Shown here piece by piece: positions 24,659-33,860 of a stretch of 64,000 nt of DNA. Positions within the stretch are counted from its first letter, which is position 1. Every line of letters starts with the position of its first letter. The DNA lies in the NCBI GenBank assembly GCA_947627055.1, contig CANQUS010000001.1, positions 83,220 through 147,219 of the forward strand, given 5' to 3'. The notes beneath the pieces are model-generated. The model worked only from the letters and a program-made list of their open reading frames with translations. It had not been told where the DNA came from and did not search any database. The stretch is from an uncultured Clostridia bacterium. GTDB lineage: Bacteria; Bacillota; Clostridia; Oscillospirales; Acutalibacteraceae. The position numbers and the translations under genes are program-made.

Positions 24659-26179
24659 TTGAGGAAAAACAAATTATTGGTCGATAAGGTTAAGGAATCC
24701 TTAAAATCTGTTTTGCCAATTACGCTTATAGTATTGCTCATAACGTTTACAATTTCGCCTGTTTCATCAGATATACTGCTTGGATTTGCAATAGGCGCCG
24801 TAATGCTTGTTGTGGGTATGGGACTTTTTACGCTCGGTGCTGATTTGTCCATGACAACGATAGGCGAACGTATCGGCGCGCACATGACAAAATCACGAAA
24901 GCTGACAGTCATAATCATAGTATCGTTTATTATCGGAATCATTATTACCGTTGCTGAACCCGACTTGCAGGTTCTTGCCGAACAGGTTCCGGGTGTTCCG
25001 AACATGACGCTTATTATTTCAGTAGCGTTGGGAGTAGGTCTTTTCCTTGTAATGGCATTGCTGAGGATAATTTTCAGGATTCCGATTACGGTACTGCTTG
25101 TTGCACTTTACATTATAGCCTTTGCTCTGACGTTTTTTGTGCCGCAGGACTTTCTCGCTGTCGCGTTTGACTCTGGGGGAGTAACCACAGGACCTATGAC
25201 GGTTCCGTTTATTATGGCTCTCGGCGTTGGCGTCTCGTCTTTACGAAACGATAAGGACGCGAACAGGGACAGCTTTGGTCTGGTTGCACTTTGCTCGATT
25301 GGTCCGATACTGGCTGTACTGATACTCGGAATGATATACAATCCTGACAGCAGTTCATACACCTCTGAAAATTCGGCTGTTATGAGCGGTAATTCGCGAG
25401 AACTTATATGCGTTTTTCTGAATAATCTTCCGAAATACTTAATTGAGGTTGCAATTTCACTTTCGCCTATTCTTGCATTTTTTATTTTATATGATTTTGC
25501 AATATTAAAACTTTCTAAAGGTCAGCTCATAAAAATTTTTATTGGCTTTGTATATACATATCTCGGTCTTGTGCTGTTTTTGACAGGCGTTAATGTCGGA
25601 TTTATGCCCTTGGGCAGTTATCTCGGTGAGGCTATCGGAAAGTTGCCGTACAAGTGGATACTTGTGCCGCTGAGCATGATAATAGGATATTTTATAGTCG
25701 CGGCAGAGCCTGCCGTTCATGTCCTCAACAAGCAGGTCGAGGAGATAACCGACGGTGCTATTTCACCGAAGTCAATGGGCAGATGCCTTTCTATCGGCGT
25801 TGCTATATCTCTTGGGTTAGCTATGATCAGAGTTCTTACGGGAATATCAATTATGTGGCTTATTGTACCGGGATATGCACTCGCAATAATTTTATCATTT
25901 TTGGTGCCGAGTATATTTACTTCGATAGCATTCGATTCAGGCGGAGTTGCGTCAGGACCGATGACGGCGACTTTTCTGCTGCCGTTTGCAATGGGGACCT
26001 GCACGGCGGTAGGCGGCAATATTGCAAACGATGCGTTCGGTGTTGTTGCAATGGTAGCGATGACACCGCTTATCACGATTCAGATCATGGGGCTGTACTA
26101 TAAGCTCAAGCAGAAAACCGCTCCCGAAGAGGCAGTTGTTGAAGAAGCAGCCGAGGACGATGAGATCATTGAGCTATAA
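24659..26179 (+). CDS. DUF1538 family multipass membrane protein
   Basis: The protein (506 residues from this start) is almost entirely hydrophobic, with about 12-14 helices, and is an internal duplication. Both halves contain FDSGG(V)xxGPMT (FDSGGVTTGPMTVPF in the first, FDSGGVASGPMTATF in the second) and an AEPxxxVLxxQV segment (AEPDLQVLAEQV, AEPAVHVLNKQV). That symmetry resembles many transporters, but no substrate is known to me. The TTG at 24659 follows GGGAGGGAGAGA; a TTG at 24596 with GAAAGGGG is also possible. The next gene encodes a double PII protein, which suggests PII-type control of this membrane protein. Confidence 0.85.
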   Translation: MRKNKLLVDKVKESLKSVLPITLIVLLITFTISPVSSDILLGFAIGAVMLVVGMGLFTLGADLSMTTIGERIGAHMTKSRKLTVIIIVSFIIGIIITVAEPDLQVLAEQVPGVPNMTLIISVALGVGLFLVMALLRIIFRIPITVLLVALYIIAFALTFFVPQDFLAVAFDSGGVTTGPMTVPFIMALGVGVSSLRNDKDANRDSFGLVALCSIGPILAVLILGMIYNPDSSSYTSENSAVMSGNSRELICVFLNNLPKYLIEVAISLSPILAFFILYDFAILKLSKGQLIKIFIGFVYTYLGLVLFLTGVNVGFMPLGSYLGEAIGKLPYKWILVPLSMIIGYFIVAAEPAVHVLNKQVEEITDGAISPKSMGRCLSIGVAISLGLAMIRVLTGISIMWLIVPGYALAIILSFLVPSIFTSIAFDSGGVASGPMTATFLLPFAMGTCTAVGGNIANDAFGVVAMVAMTPLITIQIMGLYYKLKQKTAPEEAVVEEAAEDDEIIEL

Positions 26180-26214
26180 ACCGATATGTTCGTAAAGCGA
26201 AAAAGGGGAACACT

Positions 26215-26925
26215 ATGAATGAATTAACATTCTTGACTGTGGTAGTCGATAGAGGAAAGGGAACTAAGGTTGAAAATATTTTCAAAAAGAAAAATATATT
26301 TTTCGGACTGTTTGCCCACGGCACAGGTACGGCAAGCGACGATATAAGAAAATACCTTGGTTTGGCGGAGCCCGAGAAGGATATTCTTCTATCGGTACTG
26401 CCTTATGAAACGATGAAAGCGGCAATGAAAATTCTTATGGCAAAAATGGATCTTGACATACCGGGAAACGGAATAGCATTCGCTATTCCCGTGGCAAGCG
26501 TCGGCGGCGCCTGTACGCTGAGGTATCTTCTTGGCGATAATAATACTAAAGAATATAATAAGGAGAATAGAGCGAAAATGAACGCTGAAAGCAGTCACGA
26601 GCTTATTATAGCGATTACAAACAGAGGATATGTCGATACCGTTATGGACGCTGCACGAAGTGCAAATGCGATGGGAGGTACTGCGATACACGCGAGAGGT
26701 ACCGGAAAGAAACAGGCGGAGAAATTTTTCGGCGTTTCAATTGCCGAGGAAAAGGACATGATTTTCATTGTTTCTGATGTCGTCTCTAAAAACGGTATTA
26801 TGAAGGCAATCATGACGCGTGCTGGAATGAAAACCGAAGCAAGGAGCATAGTTTTCAGTCTGCCGATAAGCGATGTAATGGGACTTAGGAGCGAATTTGT
26901 GGATTTTTCCGAAATGGATAATTGA
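26215..26925 (+). CDS. Tandem PII-domain signalling protein
   Basis: This 236-residue protein consists of two PII-like ferredoxin-fold units in one chain. The first keeps HGTGTAS and LGLAEPEKDILLSVLP. The second keeps GTAIHARGTG and AEEKDMIFIVSDVV, close to the P-II signature around the nucleotide-binding B loop and the EKE-type strand. PII proteins sense ATP/ADP and small effectors and act by docking a T-loop on a target, often a membrane channel. The T-loops are poorly conserved here. It lies 35 bp behind the DUF1538 gene with RBS AAAAAGGGGAA, so that protein is the obvious candidate target (inference). Confidence 0.82.
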   Translation: MNELTFLTVVVDRGKGTKVENIFKKKNIFFGLFAHGTGTASDDIRKYLGLAEPEKDILLSVLPYETMKAAMKILMAKMDLDIPGNGIAFAIPVASVGGACTLRYLLGDNNTKEYNKENRAKMNAESSHELIIAITNRGYVDTVMDAARSANAMGGTAIHARGTGKKQAEKFFGVSIAEEKDMIFIVSDVVSKNGIMKAIMTRAGMKTEARSIVFSLPISDVMGLRSEFVDFSEMDN

Positions 26926-26939
26926 GGTTAAACAATCAT

Positions 26940-27806
26940 ATGAATTGTAAGGTTTGCGGGTCTGAGAGCGGAAAATATCAGCTATGTAAAAAATGTTATT
27001 ATTTGACAAAGGACGGGAAGCTCTCTAAGTGTGAAAAATGCGGGAAGTGGCATCAGGCTGACGTTCCGTGCGGTGAGGTCGATAACAGCGAACCTGTTGA
27101 TAATTCATCGGAGTTTGTGTATAACGCAAAAGAATCTTTGTTGACAGAATGCGAAAAGAAATTTTATTCTGCCATCATATCTGTTTTGCCCGACGGGTTA
27201 CAGGTTTTCCCTCAGATAAATTTAGCCGCAGCAATAGAAAAGTTTAGTGATTCACATTTTCAAAATGAGCTTTTCAGAAATATTGATTTTCTGATCACTG
27301 ATTCTGAGCTTAAACCTCTGATATTTATTGAAATAAATGATTCCTCGCATAATTCGCCTCAACGAAGGGAACGTGATCAAAAGGTCAAAAATATTTGTGA
27401 AGAGGCTGGTATACCGATCATAACCCTATGGACGTCATACGGAGTCAACAGGGATTATATAAGACGCAGAATTGAGGAAACGCTTTCCTCACTTCCTGTT
27501 AAGAGGATAGCCCACAGTAAGGAAAGTGCGAAGAAAAGCTCAGAAGGTTGTTATGTCGCGACCTGTGTTTACGGTTCATATGATTGTCCCGAGGTCTGGA
27601 CGTTAAGGCGTTTCAGGGATTACCGCCTCGCTAAGTCCGTGTTCGGCAGGCTTTTTATCCGTACATATTATGCCGTCAGCCCTAAGGTGGTAAAATTATT
27701 CGGAAGCAAAATGTGGTTCAGACATTTTTGGAAAATCATACTTGACAAAATAATTTTAAGACTGCGATCCCGCGGGTATGAGGATACGCCATATTATGAC
27801 AAGTGA
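26940..27806 (+). CDS. Zinc-ribbon, DUF2726 and CFI-box domain protein
   Basis: Three parts are visible in 288 residues. The N terminus has paired cysteines (CKVCGSESG, CKKCYYL, CEKCGKWH) for one or two zinc ribbons. The middle (about 70-190) is a DUF2726 domain, a PD-(D/E)XK-like fold, with NIDFLITDS, FIEINDSSH and a following basic helix (RRERDQKVKNICEEAGIPII). The C-terminal CFI-box region starts CYVATCVYGSYDCPEVWTLR and has a hydrophobic end. Nuclease activity is not shown. The ATG at 26940 was preferred over an upstream TTG. It overlaps the next ORF's open frame but not its chosen start. Confidence 0.75.
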   Translation: MNCKVCGSESGKYQLCKKCYYLTKDGKLSKCEKCGKWHQADVPCGEVDNSEPVDNSSEFVYNAKESLLTECEKKFYSAIISVLPDGLQVFPQINLAAAIEKFSDSHFQNELFRNIDFLITDSELKPLIFIEINDSSHNSPQRRERDQKVKNICEEAGIPIITLWTSYGVNRDYIRRRIEETLSSLPVKRIAHSKESAKKSSEGCYVATCVYGSYDCPEVWTLRRFRDYRLAKSVFGRLFIRTYYAVSPKVVKLFGSKMWFRHFWKIILDKIILRLRSRGYEDTPYYDK

Positions 27807-27817
27807 GGGGTGATATT

Positions 27818-28360
27818 ATGGTTTACTTCACAAGCGACCTGCATTTTGGTCATGCTAATATTATCAGGCATTGTGACCGCCCGTTTGACTGCGTTGATGA
27901 AATGGATCATGCCCTGATAAAAAACTGGAACAGCCGTGTTGGAGAAAGTGATACTGTATATATAGTAGGGGATATGTTTTTTTACTCATCAAATTGTATT
28001 GATTCAATTTTGCAAACGCTCAATGGTAAAAAGCATTTGATCATAGGCAACCACGACAAGCAATGGATGAAAAGAACAGATCTGAACCGGTACTTTGAGA
28101 GCGTCACACCTATGCTGGAGCTTAAAGACAACCGCCGCAGGTTCACGCTGTGCCACTATCCTATGATGACATGGAACAATGTCGGTCAAGGTGCGTTTCT
28201 TATTTACGGTCATATCCATAATAATACAGCGGATTTTTATTGGTCGCTGCTCAAATCAATGGATAACGCCTTTAACGCGGGCGTTGACATAAACGGCTTT
28301 TCGCCTGTTACATTTGAAGAGCTTGTAGAAAATAACCGTAAATTTAAGGAAAATATATAG
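27818..28360 (+). CDS. Calcineurin-like metallophosphoesterase
   Basis: A compact 180-residue phosphoesterase with the dimetal motifs in order: TSDLHFGH (D-x-H) near the N terminus, VGDMF, IGNHD, LCHYP and YGHIHNN. The RBS GAGGGGTGA sets the ATG at 27818. Members act on phosphodiesters, nucleotides or proteins; the substrate is not predictable. It lies 11 bp after the zinc-ribbon/DUF2726 gene and is probably cotranscribed with it. Confidence 0.88.
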   Translation: MVYFTSDLHFGHANIIRHCDRPFDCVDEMDHALIKNWNSRVGESDTVYIVGDMFFYSSNCIDSILQTLNGKKHLIIGNHDKQWMKRTDLNRYFESVTPMLELKDNRRRFTLCHYPMMTWNNVGQGAFLIYGHIHNNTADFYWSLLKSMDNAFNAGVDINGFSPVTFEELVENNRKFKENI

Positions 28361-28435
28361 CAGTCGTATATCTTTTAAAATCTTCAGCAATATGTTATAC
28401 TGTAAAAGCTGAAAAAGAATTTAAGGGTGGTATGG

Positions 28436-29545
28436 ATGAAATTTTACTGCGAACTCAAAAAAGTCGTTGACGACTCATATGATATAGAAATCGGACATAG
28501 GCTTTCTGATACTCTAATCAATGATATTAAGAACGGCTTAGCGGGAAGTATAAAAAAGTTCGCCGTTGTTACAGATAAAACAGTGGAAGCTCTATATGCG
28601 GCTGACATACTTGATAAGCTGATTGCGGCGGGGTATAAGGCTGATATGTTTGTCATACCTGCCGGCGAAAAGTCAAAAACAAGACAGATGAAAGAGTTTG
28701 TTGAGGATTCGATGCTTGAGAAGGGTTACCGCCGTGATTGCTGTGTAGTAGCCGTTGGCGGCGGTGTTGTAACGGATTTGGCGGGTTTTACGGCTGGGAC
28801 GTTCGGACGAGGCGTACCGTTTATCAATTATGCTACTACACTTCTATCTGCCGCTGACGCATCTATTGGCGGGAAAACCGCTGTTGATACTCAGCTCGCG
28901 ACCAACCTCATAGGAATGTTTAATCAGCCGAAAAAGGTTTATATCGACATAGACACATGGAAAACGCTTCCGCAGAGACAGCTATCAAGCGGACTGTCTG
29001 AAACGATAAAGCACGCCTGTTTAGGCGACGAAGAGATGTTTGACTATCTTGAAAAAAACATCGAAAAAATACTTGTAAATGATATAGAGGCATGTGAGTA
29101 TATTGCTGAGAGAAACTGCCGTGTGAAATATAATGTCGTTATGAAGGACGAACGCGAGAGCGGCTTAAGAGAAATTCTCAACCTCGGTCATACAGTCGGC
29201 AGAGCGATAGAAACTCTATCGGAATACAGACTGCTTCACGGTGAGGCTCTTGCAATAGGAATGACGGCTCAGGTCAGGCTCGGACGTAATCTTGGATTTA
29301 TATCGAGCGAAAATATGAACCGCGTTGTCGAGCTTTACAGGAGAGCGGGACTGCCTGTTGAGATCCCCGAATATATTGACAGAAAAGCGCTCGTCAAAAA
29401 ACTGTACACTGATAAAAAGGTTCGTGACGGCAAGCTGAGATTCGTTTTCCAAAAGGAGATCGGCGACGTTATGTGCTTTGGTGAAAACGCATATGGGCTT
29501 GAAATTCCAGAGGATAAAATAACCGAAATTATTGAGGAAATGTAG
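28436..29545 (+). CDS. aroB: 3-dehydroquinate synthase
   Basis: AroB converts DAHP to 3-dehydroquinate, the second step of the shikimate pathway, using NAD and zinc. The NAD-binding glycine motif is AVGGGVVTDLAGFTAGTFGRG. The metal ligands lie in GLSETIKHA, LGHTVGRAIE and LLHGEALAIGM. The 369-residue length is normal. The ATG follows AAGGGTGG. No other aro gene is nearby. Confidence 0.95.
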   Translation: MKFYCELKKVVDDSYDIEIGHRLSDTLINDIKNGLAGSIKKFAVVTDKTVEALYAADILDKLIAAGYKADMFVIPAGEKSKTRQMKEFVEDSMLEKGYRRDCCVVAVGGGVVTDLAGFTAGTFGRGVPFINYATTLLSAADASIGGKTAVDTQLATNLIGMFNQPKKVYIDIDTWKTLPQRQLSSGLSETIKHACLGDEEMFDYLEKNIEKILVNDIEACEYIAERNCRVKYNVVMKDERESGLREILNLGHTVGRAIETLSEYRLLHGEALAIGMTAQVRLGRNLGFISSENMNRVVELYRRAGLPVEIPEYIDRKALVKKLYTDKKVRDGKLRFVFQKEIGDVMCFGENAYGLEIPEDKITEIIEEM

Positions 29546-29570
29546 CTAATGCCTGATATATGATATAGCT

Positions 29571-31004
29571 ATGCTGAGGAAAGGAATGATTATATCCTTG
29601 GACGACTTTCAATACAATAAATTTTTAAGACAAATTGAAATGTGGAACAGAAACGAAGAATTTGAAAAAATTATTGATGCATTGACCGAAATGTCCTCCG
29701 AACAGAGAGGCTATGAGTTAAACATGATACTATCCGGGGCGTATGTGAATATGGAAAAATACGCGGAAGCACTCGAGGTTTTAGATTCAGTAGTTGATGA
29801 AGGCTCTGCCGACCCGGAGTATTTTTTCAGCGTAGGGTATGCTAATTATTACAATGGAAATTATGACGAAGCGTTAGTGGCTTTTGAAAGAGCGCACGAG
29901 CTTTCACCGTTCGATGTGGAAACTCTATTGTTTCTCTGCTTTTGCACAGGTGAGGACGGGCGCGAGGATTTGTTTGAGGAATATTCTCATAGACTTGAAA
30001 AACTTGACAAAAGTCTGTATAACTCATATTTTAACTCTCAAGCGGTCATCAAGGAGGGATATACAGACGAGGAAATAGGCTGTATAGAGCTTTTTATAGA
30101 AAGTAAACTCGGAGAATACAATAATGTTTTGCACGATGTTTCAGCTGCCAATATTGCTTGCGATATTTTGCTGATCCCTCCGACAGATGAGCGAGATTAT
30201 TATACCCTTGTGACTTGCGGAATGGGTGCGCATAGAATGAAGGTGCCTGAGGAGTTTAGAGATAAGGAACTTGAGCGTGCTGAGCTGATGCTTTGCCTGC
30301 CCTCGAATTGGCACGTCAAAAGCACGAGCGAAAAATGGTTTTGGCCGATAAAAATGATGAAGATGCTTGCAAATCTGCCCATAAATGAGGATTCGTGGCT
30401 CGGGGTAGGACATACCGTTTCAAACGGAAAGCCGTGCTATGAGAACACGTTGCTGTCAGGAGTGATACTCGGGCAATCACCGCTGATTGATGAGGAGAAT
30501 GTCTGTGAGCTACCAAACGGCGAAACGGTCAATTTCTATCAGATAATCCCCTTATATGAGGAAGAGATAAATTATAAGCTTGAGTATGGAGAGGAAGCCC
30601 TGTTTGAGCTTATGGGCGATATAGACCCTGTTCTCGATATAAACCGCAAAAATTTTTGTATAGCAAGCCGTAAAAAATATAAGATACCGAAATCAACAAT
30701 GAGGAAGGTTATTAGCTGTGGCGGCGCGGCAGGATGTTTCGCGACCGACAGAATTATCGTTGACGGAGCAAAAATTGGGTTTATGTATCGTGAGAAGCCT
30801 CTCGATAAGAAGGACAGCGGATGGCGGTTCATGGCAGGTGATGAAAACGAGGAGTACATGAACAATGTTGACAAGTCGGGGATATATCATTTAAATACTA
30901 TATGTAACTATGACGAAAAGGTCATACCGCTGCTTGGTTCTCCTGCGGGTTCGATTTTTGTGAGAGACGATAACGGCGAATTTGTGTCGGTAAAAAATAA
31001 GTAG
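29571..31004 (+). CDS. TPR - SUFU - DUF2185 multidomain protein
   Basis: The N-terminal third (about 20-170) has TPR-like helices, including DPEYFFSVGYANYYNGNYDE. The middle (about 190-340) matches the bacterial SUFU domain: YYTLVTCGMGAHRMKVPE, RAELMLCLPSNWH and a GVGHTVSNG segment. The last 110 residues match DUF2185/Imm33: FCIASRKKYK, GFMYREKP, DSGWRFMAGDE and IYHLNTICNYD. SUFU and Imm33-type domains are known immunity modules in polymorphic toxin systems, but no toxin gene is seen here, so the role is open. Start choice is uncertain (ATG 29571, ATG 29586 or TTG 29598); GAGGAAAGGA best fits 29598. Confidence 0.78.
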   Translation: MLRKGMIISLDDFQYNKFLRQIEMWNRNEEFEKIIDALTEMSSEQRGYELNMILSGAYVNMEKYAEALEVLDSVVDEGSADPEYFFSVGYANYYNGNYDEALVAFERAHELSPFDVETLLFLCFCTGEDGREDLFEEYSHRLEKLDKSLYNSYFNSQAVIKEGYTDEEIGCIELFIESKLGEYNNVLHDVSAANIACDILLIPPTDERDYYTLVTCGMGAHRMKVPEEFRDKELERAELMLCLPSNWHVKSTSEKWFWPIKMMKMLANLPINEDSWLGVGHTVSNGKPCYENTLLSGVILGQSPLIDEENVCELPNGETVNFYQIIPLYEEEINYKLEYGEEALFELMGDIDPVLDINRKNFCIASRKKYKIPKSTMRKVISCGGAAGCFATDRIIVDGAKIGFMYREKPLDKKDSGWRFMAGDENEEYMNNVDKSGIYHLNTICNYDEKVIPLLGSPAGSIFVRDDNGEFVSVKNK

Positions 31005-31030
31005 AATTATTTGAAAAGAAGGTTCGTCCG

Positions 31031-31609
31031 ATGGATAACAGAGAAACATTAGAATTAGTTAAGCGAAAGCTTTTTACCGCTGTGGAAACACGAAAAAATC
31101 CAAAATATCTTGAAATTTACCTGAATGACGCCTCCGCCTTTATAAGCTATGACAGCGAGGTAAGGCTGCTCTGTATTGAATTTTTGATAAGGATCGGAGA
31201 TATAGAGCGCGCTGAAAAGCATATCCTTGATACGGATGCCACGGAGTGCGGGGAAGAAATTGAAATACTACGTTCAATTCTGATGAGCAAGCAGGGCAGA
31301 CGCAGAGAAGGACGAGAGCTTCTCGACAGCGTCAGTCAGGATGGGCTTACAGGAAATTCGCTGAGGCTTTATGTATCGGCTTTCGAGGAATATGGAGAGT
31401 TTGAAAAAGCCTTTGAGATTCTGAAGGATAAAATAAACGAATATGTGAGTGATGAGTTTCTGCTGAGGATGCTTATACGTCTGTATAATGAAATGATAAT
31501 TAAAGCGGAGCTTTTTAATGAGCGTGAAAAAGCCGAGAAGCTGCGAAAGGAGCTTGAAGGCTGTTCGACCTTACTGGAGAAACTCGGAGTAAATGATGAT
31601 AAACAGTAA
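31031..31609 (+). CDS. TPR-like helical repeat protein
   Basis: A 192-residue, all-helical acidic protein with degenerate TPR pairs, such as LLCIEFLIRIGDIERAEKHI and LYVSAFEEYGEFEKAFEIL. There are no membrane segments or catalytic motifs. It starts 26 bp after the SUFU protein with RBS AGAAGG, so the two probably form a unit, and it overlaps the next gene by 17 bp. I do not recognise a more specific family. Confidence 0.65.
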   Translation: MDNRETLELVKRKLFTAVETRKNPKYLEIYLNDASAFISYDSEVRLLCIEFLIRIGDIERAEKHILDTDATECGEEIEILRSILMSKQGRRREGRELLDSVSQDGLTGNSLRLYVSAFEEYGEFEKAFEILKDKINEYVSDEFLLRMLIRLYNEMIIKAELFNEREKAEKLRKELEGCSTLLEKLGVNDDKQ

Positions 31610-32519
31610 TCGATTATTTAAAAATAAATTTATCGTCACTGTTCTTTCGTTATTATGTACGGCACTTTGGGGAACTGCGTTTCCCGCGATCAAGCAGGGG
31701 TACAAAATTTTTTCTATTCAAGATAATGATATTCCCTCTATTCTCGTTTTCGCGGGCATAAGATTTTTTACCGCGGGAATTTTCGTCTATATTACGCTTT
31801 TTATAATAAAGAAAAAGCCGATCGTACCAAAAGGCAGAGAGCTGCTGAATATTTCGTTTCTTGGGATAATACAGACCGCGCTGCAATATATATTTCTCTA
31901 TATCGCGCTTGTTTTTGTCACAGGTACTAAGTCCTCAGTATATTCTTCATTTGCCGCATTTTTGGGTGTACTGCTTGCTCCCTTGTTTTTCAAGGGAGAT
32001 AGAATAACCGCTAAAAAGCTTTTGGGCTGTGTGATAGGTTTTTGCGGGATATTGCTGATAAATATAGGCGGGAGCGGGACGCTTGGCAATTTTACGATAC
32101 TTGGCGACGGATTCCTTATACTGTCTAATTTATGCGGAGCGTTAGGAAATATATTTGCTAAAAAGCTCTCTGTAGACAGTGAACCTATTTTTGTTTCCTC
32201 GGTGCAGTTAACTGTCGGCGGTGCTGTTTTGATACTGTTTGGGATTGTCTTTTCCGGCAGCGTTGTATTCACGTCATATGAGTGCTGTCTTATCATGGGC
32301 TATCTCTCATTTATCTCAAGCGTATCGTTTGCAATATGGACAGTTTTACTCAAACATAATGATGTAAGTATCATCAGCACGTTTTTGCTTATGATCCCCG
32401 TATTCGGAACGGTAACGTCAGGTATTATTTTAGGTGAGGAAATTTTCTCGCTTGTAAATATAATATCAATTCTTTTAGTAACGGCAGGCATTGTTTTTGT
32501 AAATTTAAAGAGCAGGTGA
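31593..32519 (+). CDS. EamA/DMT-superfamily transporter
   Basis: The 308-residue protein has ten predicted helices in two EamA halves. The first begins LLCTALWGTAFPAIKQGYK and the second NLCGALGNIFAKKL. Each half has the usual Pro/Gly-rich helix ends. Family members export amino acids and other small metabolites; the substrate is unknown. Two adjacent ATGs (31593, 31596) are possible starts behind CGGAG. It overlaps the TPR gene and is followed after 4 bp by the HD gene. Confidence 0.88.
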   Translation: MMINSNRLFKNKFIVTVLSLLCTALWGTAFPAIKQGYKIFSIQDNDIPSILVFAGIRFFTAGIFVYITLFIIKKKPIVPKGRELLNISFLGIIQTALQYIFLYIALVFVTGTKSSVYSSFAAFLGVLLAPLFFKGDRITAKKLLGCVIGFCGILLINIGGSGTLGNFTILGDGFLILSNLCGALGNIFAKKLSVDSEPIFVSSVQLTVGGAVLILFGIVFSGSVVFTSYECCLIMGYLSFISSVSFAIWTVLLKHNDVSIISTFLLMIPVFGTVTSGIILGEEIFSLVNIISILLVTAGIVFVNLKSR

Positions 32520-32523
32520 CAGT

Positions 32524-33027
32524 ATGAACATTTCAAGCGTTATTTCCGCCATGACGAAATATTATGCCGGTGATCCTAAACGTATAGGGCATTTCTTAAA
32601 GGTTTACGCCTTTTCTAAAACAATAGGTGAGTGCGAGAGTTTGACGGAAACCGAACAAAAAATACTGGAAACCGCCGCTGTCGTACATGATATAGGAATA
32701 AAAAGGTCAGAGGAGCTGTACGGAACATCTTCGGGAAAATATCAGGAAATGTTAGGCCCCGATGAGGCGAAAAAGCTGCTTTCGTCACTGTCGTTTGAAG
32801 ACAATATTATTGAACGCGTCTGCTATCTTGTGGGACATCATCATACATATAATATGATTGACGGAGCAGATTATCAGATCCTTGTCGAAGCGGATTTCCT
32901 TGTAAATGCTTATGAGGATAGCTTGTCAAAGGAATCTATCATAAATGCTCGCGATAAGCTGTTTAAAACCAAAACGGGGATAAAAATGCTAAATGATATT
33001 TTTGCATTGGAAAGAGCATCACAATGA
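32524..33027 (+). CDS. HD-domain phosphohydrolase-like protein
   Basis: A 167-residue HD-fold protein. Visible metal-site motifs are the first histidine (RIGHFLKV), the HD pair in AAVVHDIGIK, GHHHTY and a later aspartate in EADFLVNA. HD proteins of this size hydrolyse nucleotides or small phosphate esters. It overlaps the next start by 4 bp (ATGA). Confidence 0.82.
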   Translation: MNISSVISAMTKYYAGDPKRIGHFLKVYAFSKTIGECESLTETEQKILETAAVVHDIGIKRSEELYGTSSGKYQEMLGPDEAKKLLSSLSFEDNIIERVCYLVGHHHTYNMIDGADYQILVEADFLVNAYEDSLSKESIINARDKLFKTKTGIKMLNDIFALERASQ

Positions 33028-33776
33028 TAAGGCTGAACGGAGAACAGATCAATAAAACAGCCTCACTGTTCGGAGGGATAACAGATACCACGCTCAAAAG
33101 CTGCCTTGAGCGCATAATGGGAGTTGTTTACGGCGACGGAGAAAGCCCGAAAACAGCGGCGGCGGTACTCGGATATATTTTTATCGGCGGAGAGTACAAT
33201 GAGAAATTTTTATCAGATCTTTTTGAACTGATGAAAGGTAAAGAATTTGTGATAATAACGGAAAATGAAAGGATCCAATCTTCGGTTATTGATTATTATG
33301 GTGAACGATGTACAATTCAACATCGCTTTGAGACTGTTAAGAAAATACCGTCACTTCCCAAAACAGACTATATTTCCCCCTTAGCCGACGGCTTTGAGCT
33401 TAGATGCTTTAATGAAGATATGTATAAGCAGTCATTAAATGAGGAATGGTCAAAGGATTTTTGCGAGAACTTCAAAAGCTGTGAGGATTTTCTGAAAAAT
33501 GGTTTAGGATATGGGATAGTATATGGTGATAAATTGGTTTGCGGCGTGACTTCATATACATATTACAGCGGCGGCTACGAGGTGATTGTTGCCACAAAGC
33601 CCGAATATCGCCGCAGAGGCTTTGCGAGGGCAGCCGCCCGCGAGTTTATAATGGAGACAATCAGGCGCGGAAAGCTTCCCTCATGGGACGCGGCGCACAG
33701 TGCTTCTCTAAGGCTTGCTGAAAGCCTCGGATATGAGCTTGACTATGAATATATCGGTTTAAAAATCACGGGATAA
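33024..33776 (+). CDS. GNAT-family acetyltransferase
   Basis: The C-terminal half holds a GNAT fold with the acetyl-CoA motif PEYRRRGFARAAAREFI and a closing segment SASLRLAESLGYELD. The N-terminal half is a conserved extension typical of the 250-residue GNAT_acetyltran group. The substrate is unknown. Its ATG overlaps the stop of the HD gene, so the DMT-HD-GNAT genes form a tight unit. Confidence 0.85.
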   Translation: MIRLNGEQINKTASLFGGITDTTLKSCLERIMGVVYGDGESPKTAAAVLGYIFIGGEYNEKFLSDLFELMKGKEFVIITENERIQSSVIDYYGERCTIQHRFETVKKIPSLPKTDYISPLADGFELRCFNEDMYKQSLNEEWSKDFCENFKSCEDFLKNGLGYGIVYGDKLVCGVTSYTYYSGGYEVIVATKPEYRRRGFARAAAREFIMETIRRGKLPSWDAAHSASLRLAESLGYELDYEYIGLKITG

Positions 33777-33780
33777 GATG

Positions 33781-33854
33781 ATCTCCCTGTTACTTCATGC
33801 TATGAGCGTAGAATAAAAATATTCGGTACGTCATAAACATGGATTAAGGGAGAT
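33781..33854 (+). promoter_or_regulatory. Structured leader that can hide the tspO ribosome binding site
   Basis: ATCTCCCT (33781-33788) is perfectly complementary to AGGGAGAT (33847-33854), which includes the tspO Shine-Dalgarno sequence. Between the arms a second long hairpin folds from 33796 to 33841: CATG, TATG, CGTA and GAATA pair with TATTC, TACG, CATA and CATG across small bulges, with an AAAA loop. The nested fold suggests translational control of tspO. Confidence 0.55.
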
Positions 33855-33860
33855 GATTTT

